DNA from: Pyropia yezoensis
Taxonomy: Eukaryota; Rhodophyta; Bangiophyceae; Bangiales; Bangiaceae
NCBI GenBank assembly: GCA_009829735.1
Contig: CM020619.1
Location: 25,941,554-26,005,553 of the forward strand
Length of the DNA stretch: 64,000 nt
Reading direction: 5' to 3'
Part shown: positions 50,301 to 61,160 of the stretch, one piece after another
Position numbering within the stretch: position 1 is the stretch's first letter
Layout: the number at the start of each line of letters is the position of its first letter
Made by a program: the position numbers and the translations under genes
Notes under the pieces: model-generated
What the model saw: the letters and a program-made list of their open reading frames with translations, nothing else
What the model was told of the DNA's origin: nothing
Database searches by the model: none

Positions 50301-51578
50301 GTCAATACGATGTTGGGTTGCCCCAATGGTACCCAGGGCTCCGCCTGTCCACATGACGTCATGCTTTCTTAACATCCGTCGTACCCCTTCGGCTACGGAA
50401 GGGGGAAGGTGGTCGAGGTCAGCCTCGGCCAGTGCCTTCAATGCTTCTTAGTCCTTCGGCCGAATATCCGCCGGTAATGATGGTCGACTAGGCTTCCCGT
50501 CATCGGGTTGCTGTCGCTCGGTGGCCTCGGCGACCGCCAGCACCTCAAGTGGGTCCACTTGACCTTCCTTGTCAGGGGTAAGGATATCTCCTTCGTAGAG
50601 CTCGGCAATCCCGAGGATAGTTCCCTTCGGGAGGGTGACTGCCTTACGGCGATAGTTCGCCATCACTAGGAGGGACGACCCTCCTGATGGGAGGTCTATG
50701 AGACCGTTGGCCATGGTCAACCCATGGCGCTTGTACGTCCGCAAGTTGGACTTGACTCTGCAGATGCCTGCGAGGTCACAGTTAACCGGGAGGACTGTCT
50801 CCGACAACGGCTCAAAGCGAGTTCGCTTGGCCAACAGAAGTGTCTTCGGCTCGACACTTGCGTACACCTCAGCCACGTTAACGTGGCTCCCTTGTAGCGT
50901 CAGGTCCCTGACGATAGCCGTGTGTCCTCGCTTCGTCCCGTCGGCTTCTTGAAGCTCGACGGTCCTCCGGCCTGGCCGGATTGCATCAACGTGGACGTTG
51001 ATAAAGGTGCACCCCAGTATGCAGGGCACCGATAGCGTCTCACTTACCAGGAAGTCGACTTCCGTGGTGAGTTCCCCGATGGTAACCCGCAGCGACATCG
51101 CTGCGGTCGTACGAATGAGGCGACCATTCGCGTTCTTGATGGTGGGTCCCCGAGTCACTCTGACTCGCGGAAGCCACTTGTCCGGGAGGGTATCCTTCCG
51201 GATAAGGTTGGGTCCAGCCCCTGTATCCAGTACAGGGTAGTACGATCGTGTCGACTGGGGGTCAACCCCCAGTGTGGCTGATACCTTGAAGTTCTCCAAG
51301 GTAAACAGCACGTGGCCTACACCGATATCCGGTGTAGCGCGGGCATCCTGGACAGGGCCCTTGGCTGGTTCAACTTGACGGGGCATCCCGTCCTCTCCTC
51401 CCAACCTTGGTGGTTGGTCATCAATCCCCTGACGCCGTGTCGTCGGGGCCGGAAGGTGTACCCGGGGGTTGATGCGGCGTCGGCTCAACCGCGCTCTCCG
51501 TGGGGCCTTCCCCGCGGCAGTCCGGGGTGGCTTGCCTGGGTTACCCCAGCGCCCCCCGGTCATCCTTCCTCTTACTCG
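47397..51578 (-). pseudogene. pol: pol of El-3, two in-frame stops
   Basis: Read in -1 relative to gag from codon CGA at 51578; the first ATG is at 51563. Protease VLDTGAGPNLI near 51230; RT FCIDYRRLN near 50120 and YLDD near 49825; RNase H DVDACD near 49370; integrase zinc motif CHPCARNR near 48555, core IDILGPLPV, LSDNGANLTS and NGEVERFN near 48190; chromodomain VKVMWVGYDSPTWEQ near 47490. A TAA at 50448-50450 separates protease from RT. A TAG at 48324-48326 replaces the tryptophan of the conserved DHWxxAYG motif. All parts remain in one frame. Inactive as it stands. Confidence 0.92.
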
Positions 51579-51584
51579 TTTCCC
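51522..51584 (-). promoter_or_regulatory. -1 frameshift signal at the El-3 gag/pol junction
   Basis: GGGAAAC at 51578-51584 in the G GGA AAC register, then GAG TAA. 18 nt downstream a stem can form: CCGGGG with CCCCGG, GGC with GCC and CTGGG with CCCAG around a GTAA loop (51522-51559), about 14 bp in all. The spacer is longer than the usual 5-9 nt. Confidence 0.65.
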
Positions 51585-53755
51585 GCCCTTGGTAGGGTGC
51601 TGTCCGCCGGGCCATCCGGCTGAGGAGGTGCCTCCTCGACGGCCAGTACTCCACCTGGAGCTGGCTGCCTACCCGGTGCGGGTCCGGGTGCTCTGGCGGG
51701 ATACCCTCCTGTGGATGCCTTGCGTTGCGCCGCTGCCCTCCGAGACTCCTCGGGGATAAGTGGGCAGGAAGACACCCAGTGCTGGGGATCCCCGCACAAC
51801 ATACATCCGGACGTGCCGGTCCCTCCTTGAGTTCGCATCGGGGTAGCCCCGTAGCTGCGGTTGCCTCCCTCGGGCGCCCGAGTGCCTGCTCCCTGGTAGG
51901 CCTTGGATCCTTGGGTCAACCGGAACATGGACTCCCCCAACCGGTTGGGTCGGCCCGCAATCTGCGGAGGTGCCTCCGTGCGCACCGCCCATGTTGGCAA
52001 GGGTTGGTGAGGGTTACCCGTCACCGGGGAGTACCCCGTAGTCCGCACATACGGGACGCGCCGTCCCGTTCCTTCGTTGACCTGGAACTGGGTTCCAGCC
52101 GGGGCGATGTACGCTACCGTACCATGTTCATCAATCACCGGCGTCGCCGGTAGCAACAGGTGGCCCTGTTGGTCGACTAGAGGTTCATCCTCACCAATAG
52201 GGGTATGTTCGGTCGCCACCAGTACTGGTGCGGCCTTACGTTCCACCTTCTCTTGCCTCGGTACCGGGGTAAGCCTGGGTTTGCCTCCCTCACCCTTGGG
52301 CTTCGGGGCCAAGGTACATTCCGGGTGTAGCACCCGGTAGGCGTCCCCTAGGGACTTGCACATGTGCATCAGTCGACTGAAGTTCGTCCGGGTCGTATTG
52401 GCTCCCCGTGCGGATATCCGCACGTAGTTGGGTACTCCTGCGAACAGGATGGCCCGTAGTTCCCCTTCACCGAGGAGCTTCCCCAGCTCGTAGTCGAGCT
52501 CTTGGATCCGGCGTCTAAACATCTCCTCATCCTCCCAGCTCTGGGCGGTGGCAGTGCGCAGGGCCCGGTAGTGGTCCTCGCACTTTTCCTCACTGAGGTA
52601 ACTGCTCAGCAGCTCCTTGAGAATCCCACGGTAATCCATGGGGGTGGCTGCGACCCTCATTCCCGGCATCGGGGATGCCTGGCGAAGAATGCCTCGCACC
52701 CGTTCATCAACAAAGAACGGGAGGATCTCCAGTGCCAGCCCCTCGTTAACGAGGGCCTTGTCCGCGGCTGCCTTGAAACTAGTCAAGAAGCCGATAACTG
52801 CCAACGGGCGTCCGTTGGGGCCTCCGAACATAGGGAATCCCTTCATAAGGGTCTGCACAGAGCGGATCGCCCTATGCGACGTATTACGCATCGATTCCGA
52901 TACGGTGGTAGATCGGTCTTCCAAACGATAACGTTCGGGAGTCAGTACCGACCTGAAGACTTCGTTGACGATCTCCGGGTCAGCGTCCTGGATATCCAGT
53001 CGCTTAGCCAGTTGATGAGCAAACTCATCGGACTCCATCCGCTTCAGTAGGCTCGCAGTTACCTGCGCGGTCATAGCTTCCACCACTGAAGATGGTACTT
53101 CAGGCGTCGGCACTTCGGGAACCCGAGTTGCCTGGCCTCCTTCGTCGTGGGGATACTGTGAGAGGGTACCCCCTCCGCCAATAACCGACTCTCCACCGGC
53201 GTAAGTATCCGCCGGGTCGTGTCCGCGGAGTCCGCTTCGGGTGCTCCGAGCGTATCGCTCCGTGTGGCTCCGATCCAACTCTGCCGGCGAGTCGGATCCA
53301 TACCCCATTGTGTCCGGGGGTTGTCCAGGAGTAGCAACACCGGGGTTGACCCTGGTGGACTCCGAAAGTAGTCCGGCCGGTTCGAACCGTACTGGTGTGG
53401 GAGGAACACGACGGGGTCCCGTCGTGTGGCGTGTTGACATCAACACTGCCATCGCGTCCTCCGTCCGCTCCTGGCGAGCGTCGAGTCCGGAAAACCGGGC
53501 CTCGATGCGGGCCAATGATGCCATCAGGGAATCCCCTGGTGAAGGAGGCGGCGGAGTGAGGTCGGTCGACGACAGTTGAGGCGGGCCCCCGCCTCCTGCC
53601 GTCCGAGCCGTGCCAAACGTCGATCCGGCACCTGAGAGCATTGGCGTCTCAATGTTGTCGATCGGGTTCCCGATCTCGGTTCCCGTAGTCACCTCCGGGG
53701 TCGGCGTCGACGCCGATCCGTCATCTTGAGCGTTCCCCGTCTCTTGGGTAGACAT
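51572..53755 (-). CDS. gag: gag of El-3
   Basis: A 727-residue intact Gag with ATG at 53755 (MSTQETGNAQDD). A long N-terminal Pro/Ser/Thr/Gly-rich region holds a possible coiled segment (SLARIEARFSGLDARQERTE). A helical capsid-like part follows (GFPMFGGPNGRPLAVIGF, KALVNEGLALEILPFFVDE), aligning with El-1 and El-2. The zinc knuckle CMLCGDPQHWVSSC is near 51800. The end is RAGNE and stop TAA with the slip heptamer just before it. It is longer than the El-2 Gag because of an insertion before the zinc knuckle. Confidence 0.92.
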   Translation of the reverse strand: MSTQETGNAQDDGSASTPTPEVTTGTEIGNPIDNIETPMLSGAGSTFGTARTAGGGGPPQLSSTDLTPPPPSPGDSLMASLARIEARFSGLDARQERTEDAMAVLMSTRHTTGPRRVPPTPVRFEPAGLLSESTRVNPGVATPGQPPDTMGYGSDSPAELDRSHTERYARSTRSGLRGHDPADTYAGGESVIGGGGTLSQYPHDEGGQATRVPEVPTPEVPSSVVEAMTAQVTASLLKRMESDEFAHQLAKRLDIQDADPEIVNEVFRSVLTPERYRLEDRSTTVSESMRNTSHRAIRSVQTLMKGFPMFGGPNGRPLAVIGFLTSFKAAADKALVNEGLALEILPFFVDERVRGILRQASPMPGMRVAATPMDYRGILKELLSSYLSEEKCEDHYRALRTATAQSWEDEEMFRRRIQELDYELGKLLGEGELRAILFAGVPNYVRISARGANTTRTNFSRLMHMCKSLGDAYRVLHPECTLAPKPKGEGGKPRLTPVPRQEKVERKAAPVLVATEHTPIGEDEPLVDQQGHLLLPATPVIDEHGTVAYIAPAGTQFQVNEGTGRRVPYVRTTGYSPVTGNPHQPLPTWAVRTEAPPQIAGRPNRLGESMFRLTQGSKAYQGAGTRAPEGGNRSYGATPMRTQGGTGTSGCMLCGDPQHWVSSCPLIPEESRRAAAQRKASTGGYPARAPGPAPGRQPAPGGVLAVEEAPPQPDGPADSTLPRAGNE

Positions 53756-53961
53756 AGTCACAATTAGTCAACCGACGTAACAATCACCACGAATAAGAGA
53801 GCGAGGGGGTAGATTGGGGAGAATAACAGTAGATCACAGTCACAGGTAAAAACTGAACACAATCGATCAGGTCGCAACACCACGAGTACAAGAAAAGGAC
53901 CGGATCCCTATCCGTGTGCCAGGGCCGAAGACGGCGTCACCACAAGGGTGACGGAAACCCG

Positions 53962-53979
53962 TCCCCTGCTGCTCCACCA
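53962..53979 (-). other. Primer-binding site of El-3
   Basis: TGGTGGAGCAGCAGGGGA on the minus strand, one base from the 5' LTR. Confidence 0.8.
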
Positions 53980-53980
53980 A

Positions 53981-54343
53981 TGTAGCACAATAGGGATCCG
54001 TCGCACGTCCACTCTCAGGGAACACTCACCAAGGGGGATCGGCACCAACGTCACCGGGAGGCCAAGGTTGCTGTCCTTGGAGCGCAAGCCACGGGACCAA
54101 GATGGGAGCCCAAATGGGAGGGGTTTGTTGTTCTACCTTGGCCGGCGGTGGATTCGCCACCGGCCCCCTCGTTATAAACCCTCGGAGACACTACTAACTA
54201 CCCTCCACCCCAAGATGCAAGTCCCTCTGGTCATACGTAACTTATAGATACCGTGACCAGTACGAACTATCAAATTGGAAGTTAAGGGTTAGAAGTAGCC
54301 CCCCTAACATTAGGGTTACAATACGGTCAACCATATTGCTACA
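53981..54343 (-). repeat. 5' LTR of El-3
   Basis: 363 bp. Closer to the solo LTR at 17455 at several sites where the 3' LTR has A in place of G. Confidence 0.97.
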
Positions 54344-54369
54344 GTAAGGCTGCTGGACACGCACATGAC

Positions 54370-54615
54370 TCACGCGGATGGCCCTGAGCAGGGGGTCCTG
54401 TGGCGGACGCTGCCTGCCGGGAGCGGGGGGAGCTTGAACTGACGGTGGCGCTTGGCCACCCTCCGACGGCAGCGGTGGTACGCCGCCCGCAACGACGAGA
54501 AGGACCGGCTGTTGCAGGCCGCCATTTCCTTCAACTCCTCCTCCAGCGTGCCAAAGTTGTCCTTGTCGCCATCAAGGAGGGCCAGTGCAGAGGCGAGAGA
54601 GTCTGGGGTCGCCAT
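54370..54615 (-). CDS. Small HTH-like protein fragment
   Basis: 81 residues from ATG 54615 (MATPDSLASALALLDGD), stopping 26 bp short of the El-3 border. The segment EELKEMAACNSRSFSSLRAA with a following Arg-rich helix resembles N-terminal DNA-binding parts of pogo/CENP-B-like transposases, but only in general character. The C-terminal 20 residues are low complexity and may be out of frame. Could be a transposase remnant; low confidence. Confidence 0.35.
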   Translation of the reverse strand: MATPDSLASALALLDGDKDNFGTLEEELKEMAACNSRSFSSLRAAYHRCRRRVAKRHRQFKLPPLPAGSVRHRTPCSGPSA

Positions 54616-57600
54616 GGCGCTGTCCCCGGAGGAGAGGGGGGGGCGAGACGGCTGTGGCAGAGGGCCAATTGGTGCCCCCTGAGAAATCAGCCAGATACCA
54701 AATCCGGCCACAGATCGCCCGCCAAAATTTGGCGGACTCCGAACAGGCGGGAAGCTCGGATGCGATTCGACGCACCCTCGTGCGATTCCACGCTTGCGCC
54801 TCAGTGCCTTCCCCAGCCCCCCCCCTCCCGCCTACACCCCTGCGATCCCTCCACCATACTACACCTCTTGCGACTGCCCGCGGCCTGCCCACGTCCCCCT
54901 CCCCCGCGCCCTTCTACCACCCCCGCGCCCACCGCTGGCCAGAGTGCGCGACGAGCTGTCGCTTGCCGACGTGCTCAGTCTTCTGTAGCTCCTGTGCAGG
55001 GGTGCGCCAAGCGCCGAGCGTCATATGTTGTATCGCTTTTTCCCAGGCCTGCGAGACCCCCTCTTTTAGTGTTACTGAAGCCACCTACACCTGTTGTTGA
55101 CGGCTGGGTGCGTCTGGATGAGGTAATGGCCCCCTGCGGTGGGACGTGGGAGCCCAACTTCCTGTACGTCGCGCCTGAGATCCGGTGTGCTGGGGTACCG
55201 CATCCTCAAGGGATGTTTTTATGGGCATACGGCCGTACGCGCGTGGGGCGGGCTGGTGGCGCACCGCATAGAGGCGTACGGCGGGCCGAACACCTATGCC
55301 TTTGGTCGCTGTACGCAAGCATGGCGCCGTTGGGGCCTCGGGGATGATGAGTTGGCGGCGCTGGGCGTGGCACATTGTGCATGTCGGTGATCCCTACCGT
55401 GTGTCCGATTGCGTGCCGCAGATGGACATGAGCGCGGTGGTGCAGGCGTCGGTGGTCTTTTTTTCTGCCGCGGCGTGGGACCAGGCCCTGGACCGCGTCA
55501 TTTGCGCTCTGGTGGCGATTGCCTCTGCGATTGAAGCGCAAGTGGGTCAAGCGTGGATGGCCTGTTGTGGCCATGGAGCAGCTGCGAGAACGCGGGTTGC
55601 ATGTCGGGGGTTGCTGTCGGACACGCATGTGTGGTTCACCTGCTGTTATGAAAGCCGGCCGCTCGTGCATCTGTATCTTTTGTTTTGCATTGAGCGGGGT
55701 GGGAACATAGTAAGGGGGATGCAGAGCTGCCTTTGTGTTGTTCCTTGCAGGTACACACACTGGTATGCTTAGTCTTTGTGTATGCTCCTGCGATTCGTTC
55801 TCCTTTGTGCAGATGGCAGTGGCGCTTGTCTGCGGGTATTTTTGGTGCCTCGGTGAGAGATCGGGATGGATGCTGCAGGGTGCACATGGACCCGTGCGGC
55901 GTTTGTGCTGTTACCTTTGTCTGAAGTTGGGTAGGGCGGCTGAGGGAGCCGCGTCGGCAGCGTTGATTGAGCCAGCGTGAAAGCTGACCGCAGTGTATGT
56001 GTGCATGGATTGGTGACGGGGACGGTGGCTTGGCCACCTCATGGTCTTTTGGTCCTCACTGCCGTCTCGCATCGGCCGCCAGGCCAGCCTCTTTTCGGGC
56101 TGGTTCGTCTCGAGCTGCGGGTCGGTGGGTGTTCGCTGCCTTGCTCAGAAGCCCGCCATTGAGTCCCCGCGTGGGGGACCGTCTCACACCAGCAAGGCCA
56201 GGGTACTTCCGCGCACGCGTTGTCAGTTGAGTCAACGGTAGACGCGTCTTGGAGTGCCCGAGTCACCACATGACCCCGGTCCTCCACCTCTCGCAGCGGA
56301 CATCGACGCTAGCAGAGGCGGCGGGGCACGCGGCGGCTCGTCGCAAGATGCGGTTGACGTGGTGGCCACTGGTGGGGCAGCGCGGCGGACGAGCGCTTGG
56401 ACGCAGGGCGGGGGAGGAGGATGCTTCGCTGTGGGGTTGCAGCGACGTCTGTGCTGCGGGAGCGGAGTTGGATACCTTCGACAATAGGGCCGGCGCCTTT
56501 TCGGGGCGTGCTGGTGTGATGGGCCGGTCTGGGGCGGACCGTGCTGTCAATGGAGACGGGGGTGGCGGCCGCAGCGCCGCCACCGACGCTGTCACCGGGC
56601 GTCCGCGTGACCAGCGGGGCAAAGGCTGGCATTCCCTCAGCGACAGCGCTGAAGACCTCCGCGGCGGTGGCGGCGGCGGCAGTGGCTGGCCGTCAGCCGA
56701 CGGGTGGGCAGGTAGTGACGGCGGTGGCTTGGGAGGTGACGGCACTGGCGGCACCTGCGGCACCGGCGGCATGACCGCTGGTGCCGTCGCCCCAGCGGGC
56801 GACGCGGACGCCGACGGCGGCGGTGGCTGTGGCGGCGGCGGTGGTGGCCACCGCCGCTGCTTCTCCCATCTTCTCGCGTCCCGCCCTTGATGTGGCGGTG
56901 GCCCCTGCGGAGGGCGGCGACGACGGCGACGACAAGCATAACTGCGACGGCGAGAGCGACGGGAAGGATGCCGGCGCGGCGCCCCCTCCCCCTGCCCCCG
57001 GCTACTCCCCGCCCTTTTTTATGACGCAGAGGCCGCCTCGCCCCTTCCTATTTGACGTCGGCGTGCGCAGGTGGTACCCCTGGCTGGAGGCGCGGCCCCT
57101 CCACCCCACCGTTCACACCCTTCACCCCTCTGACACGCAAAGCAGTGGCCCAAAGCAGTGGCCCTGGTGACCACTGACTCCCCTGCCCCGGGTGCTTCCC
57201 CTCCTCGAAGCCCTTTTGGCGGCGCTCACCGCCACCTCTTACCCTCCTCACGTGTCGACGTTGGCGGCGCTTCGGGCGCTGGCTCGGGCTATGGGCTCTT
57301 TCGTCGCGGGGCGGGCCGCGGTGCCGACCACCCGGCGGGCCTGGCCTTGACTGCAACCGCGACGGTGGGGTCTTCACATGCCCTAGCTGGCGTGGGTGGT
57401 GGCGGCGGCGTGGGGGTGGCTGGGAGGTGGGCTGGGGGCGGCCCTGCGGTGTGGACCTGGTTCGGCCATCGCCCTGAAATGGCAGTGGGAGGCGCTGTTG
57501 CAGGTGCAGGTGGGGGTGGTGAGGTCCCCGGTGCGCTCCGCGACCGACCGCCACGCGCCCGCGCGGGCATCGGTGCTGGGTCTGCTGGTCGCTCGTGACG

Positions 57601-59257
57601 GGGCTGGGCGGGCGGCGGTGGTGGCCTGGGTCGGCTTTGTGGCCCTGTGAGGGGGGCCTTGCTGTGCCGCCGCGGCGGTGGTTCTTGACGGCTCCCCCCC
57701 CTGTGCCCGTCCCTGTCGGGACCTGACGCAGTCCGCGGTCGGGAGATCACGTCGGCTGCTCTGACCGCGGCCATTGGCAGAGGAAGTGGTGCGCCCGCGG
57801 CGGACGCCGAGGAGGCAGCCGCCGCCGCGGCGGCCCAGGTGCCGCTGCCGCTCGTGTGCCCGGGCGGGCCACCCCCCGTTGGCCGTGGACCTGCTTGCCG
57901 GGGACGCCAAGGTTGGCGTTGGGGCGGCGGTGGTGGCCGCGCTCGCCTCCTTGGCTAGGCGGCCCCGGTCGGCCGCGAAGAAGGCGGCAGTTGCAGCGGT
58001 GGCACTCTCGCCCTTACCCCTTCCCCCCCCTTCCCCGCAGCGGCCTCTGTTTGACCCACAGCGCTATCCACGAGCAGGCAAGGAGCTCCGCCTCCGACCA
58101 CCGGCGCGCCGGGTACGCACGCAGCCGCCGCCGCTCCACATCCGTCGCCCCCATGATTTGTCGCCCCCGTCGACAGGCCCGTCCCAAGAGGCACGGCTGG
58201 CGCGCGTAAGCCGCGCCGACTGTGAGCACGTTTTCGACGCCTACCTCCACCCGCTACTGCCGCGTGGAAAGGCGGAAGGGGGGGTGGCGTCAGACGCCGC
58301 CCCGCCGCCGTCGTCGTCGACCATTGTGCTGGTGGCCGTTGTGGCTCCGTCCGAGGTGGCCTCGACCGCCAAGGAGGTAGCCGCCGCTGCCGTCCCGGTG
58401 CCGTGGACCACGCTCAACTCGCCGTCGGGGGGGGCGGCGGCGGTACTGCCGAGCGTGGTTGGTGCCCTGGGCATAGGCGAGGGCCGGCGCTGCCGCCCCG
58501 CCACCCACGCGCTTACGGCAGAAAGCACGGCCGCGTCGGCGCGACCGCCTCAACGGTGCGAGACAGCCACCGACGCCGCGTCCCTACCTCAGACAGCATC
58601 ACCCACAAGGGCTTCAAGCCGCAGGCCGCGGCTAGCCGCCCTCGCTGTCCAGCCGGCCGCCGGGGGCCACCCAGCCAAAGGCCGCCCCGCAATTTCGAGC
58701 GGCTGTTAGCCGGCGGAGACCACAAAAGGAACACGCTCCACGACTGTCTCTTGATGCGGCCTGCCAGGCGGCGGCGGCCGAGATCGCCCCCTCCCCCGTC
58801 CTCCCTATCACAAGGAGTCGCTCCCACTGGCGGGTGCAGATCGGGGCGGCCGCCCCGGAGTCGTCCGACAAATCGCCGTGCCACCATCCCGCCCAACACT
58901 ACTTTTCCGCCTCCCTCCACCACGCGTTCTCCGGCTTCAGGTCTCGGTGCGCCTCCGTGTTGGCGTGCGCGTACCCACAGGCGGTTCCCACGTGGGCGGC
59001 CAGCCGGGACTCGTTCGCATCTTCCAGCCAGCCCTTCGGAGACCGCCGCGCCATCCGCGCCGCACAGCGGCGCACACAGCGACACGGTCCGCCGGTGGGT
59101 AGTGGCGGCGCCCTCCTTCACCAGGTCATACACAGGGGCAACGGCGGCCAGGCTGAAGATGGCCTTGACAGCCATGGGGGTGTATGACGGTGTGTGTACC
59201 GCCGCCGACACCCCGTCAAGGCCCCTCGCAGGAAAGTCCCAGGTGTGGAAAACCGAA
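54616..59257. other. GC-rich decayed region
   Basis: Several stretches look formerly coding but are broken by frameshifts. Plus strand near 55090-55350 has VDGWVRLDEVMAPCGGTWEP and a frame ending LGDDELAALGVAHCACR. 57170-57350 reads LPLLEALLAALTATSYPP and TLAALRALARAMGSFVAG before a stop. A frame 57774-58709 contains RLARVSRADCEHVFDAYLHP. Minus strand 58513-59211 has a frame opening MSAAVHTPSYTPMAVKAIF. None matches a family I recognise, and none has a complete gene structure. Confidence 0.4.
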
Positions 59258-59264
59258 AAAGTAG

Positions 59265-59342
59265 ATATCGGAGAGTCGGAATCGAAACCGGGCCCTTGAG
59301 AAGTAAGCGGAATGGCGCGCTCAAGCCACTAGGCAACCGGGC
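59265..59342 (-). ncRNA. tRNA-like sequence (possible SINE head or pseudo-tRNA)
   Basis: On the minus strand, TTGCCTAGTGGCTTGAGCGC resembles a Pol III A box and GGTTTCGATTCC, about 45 bp on, a B box. A full cloverleaf does not close: the acceptor and T stems are poorly paired. It may be a tRNA-derived SINE head or a decayed tRNA. Confidence 0.3.
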
Positions 59343-59664
59343 GAAATCCCTGACGTCTTGAGCCACATTTGGGGTTTTGTCCCCATCTCATTACGAGTAC
59401 ATACCTTTTAGGTAAGCCGATCGGTGATCATGTATTATGCTACACCAGGCCTTGGAAATTCACGCCATCGGCCAGGAGCTGGTCGTGCAGGTGCCGTGCA
59501 GCGACCGCCCGTCGGGGGCGTAATGGGGCGTGGCGCCGGGTTGACGTTCGGCCAGAGACCGGGTGGGACCAAGTAAAGAAAATTGCCGATAGGAACGTCC
59601 GCTCGGCAGTCTCGCAGCGAGCGGTCTGTACAACACACAAAGCACTAACGGCCCACAACAACAC

Positions 59665-61160
59665 CTACTTGTACAACACATCAGTCTCGCGGCATGCGCC
59701 GTTGCAGAGGGCGAGGAACTGCTCTTGGATGTCGGATATGGAAGCCACGGCCACCTCGTCCACTTGAGCGCAAGATGGTAGGTCGTCAATCTCTTTCAAG
59801 TCGGATTTCACGTCACTGTAGAAGACAGATCGCAACAAGTTTAGCTCCTCGGCACTGTTGACAGCACTTGTCACGTTATTGCGCACCAAAGCGCGCAGCC
59901 GCAAAGCGTAAGTCAGAATGTGCAGCTTCGTCATCGCCTCGAAGTTGGACTGTGTGACCGCCTTGAGAGTGAGGAGGACGAGCGCTCGATACGCTATTGG
60001 GTAGCGTGCAGACGTTGTATTGGTTGTTGCCAGCTTGCCCATCTGCATGATCGTCTTCTCCGCCTCAGCTGCATGAACAAAAGCGTAGGCTGGGAGGTCA
60101 TCGTCCTCGCCGTGTTCTGCTTCATTGTCGGCCGGCCGCAGCAGCGCGTCCATACGAATCACCACCTTCATCTGCGAAACACCGCGACTAGCGCCCGAGA
60201 AGGCGTTGCTAAGCTGCTTGTCGTCCGCCCCAGCGTCTGGGTCACTCCTGTCGAAGGTGGTGTACGAGCACATGTCCGGAATGCCGCGCAGCATCAAGCG
60301 ACAGCAAAGACGCAGGTGAGCCCGTCGCACCCAATCACTGGCTGGCGTCTGGACAGCAACCTCACGCACGTCCGGAAGACCGCGGGCCGACAGCCAGTCT
60401 GTCACCGTCGTCAGCAGAAAGTCGTTCTTCAGGTCCGTCAGCAGCAGATCGGCAAAACATGCGGTTCCTTCACCGGGGCGAGGTGCTTCCACATCAGGTC
60501 CACTTGACGGTCCAGTCCACCAGCGTCAGCAGCAATGAGGTTGTGCAACGGCTATCCCGGCTATACACCCGGCGTCTTGACCTTCTGCACCAGCTGCTTG
60601 ACTACCTCCCGCCTCGCTGCCAAGTCCTTAAGCTGCTCCTTCTTAGCTTGCCGCAAGCGCTCCTTCGAGAGCATCATGGGCTTGGGGACGGAAAAAGTTT
60701 TGACGACTGGCAGCATGCAGGCTCCCGCCAGAGCCCCGATGCGCGCGTACGACAACGAGGCGTCCAGATCCAAGATGGACCAAGAAGTCAGCTCCTTAGA
60801 CGTTATCACCATCTGGATAGACATCTCAGACACCCACCTGTGGTGTGCCTCCTCCAACACGCACGTGTTCTTGAACAGCAAGCGCCTCAGGAGCCGTAGG
60901 GACGACCGCGCGGTCAGGACTTGCTCGGAGCGCTGGGCAAACACGCCCAATAGCTCCAGAGATGGTGGCCTGTCCTTGTCCCGGACACAGGCCAGCGCAA
61001 ACTTGTCCATGCGTGATTCAGCATCGTCGATGGCACCCAGTGCAGCGTCGCGCCCAATGATAAGACGGGCGGCCAAGGGAGAGGCGGCGTCGCGTTCCGT
61101 GTACCCACCAGATGGATCGAAGAAGTCTCGCGGCAGGAAGGGCATCGTCATGGCGGGCAT
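59665..61160 (-). CDS. Unknown two-exon protein (about 470 residues)
   Basis: Minus-strand gene model: exon 60569-61160 from ATG 61160 (MPAMTMPFLPRDFFDPSGGY), an 83-bp phase-1 intron 60486-60568 (GTGTAT...GGAAG), then exon 59665-60485. The two open frames abut in different phases and the splice restores one frame, but the intron is inferred and a frameshift is the alternative. The protein is Leu/Ala-rich and helical, without signal peptide or membrane segment. Noticeable pieces are LLGVFAQRSEQVLTARSSLR, a basic coiled stretch LSKERLRQAKKEQLKDLAAR before the intron, and RRAHLRLCCRLMLRGIPDM after it. No family recognised. Confidence 0.5.

Larger units (their letters stand above)
43549..54343 (-). 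mobile_element. El-3: full-length Ty3/gypsy chromovirus with an antisense gene, mutated
   Basis: A 10,795-bp element with 363-bp LTRs (43549-43911 and 53981-54343) and the 5-bp target duplication GTAAG at 43544-43548 and 54344-54348. Gag is intact; pol has two in-frame stops. A long opposite-strand gene lies between pol and the 3' LTR, as in El-2. The two LTRs differ at about a dozen sites by eye, mostly transitions, so this insertion is older than El-2. Confidence 0.96.

Noticed and set aside
53948-54247. A roughly 90-residue frame conserved in LTR copies of the El-3 family (also at 43549 and in the solo LTR)
   Set aside because: The frame is conserved only because the LTRs are near-identical DNA; substitutions do not avoid amino-acid changes and it starts outside the LTR.
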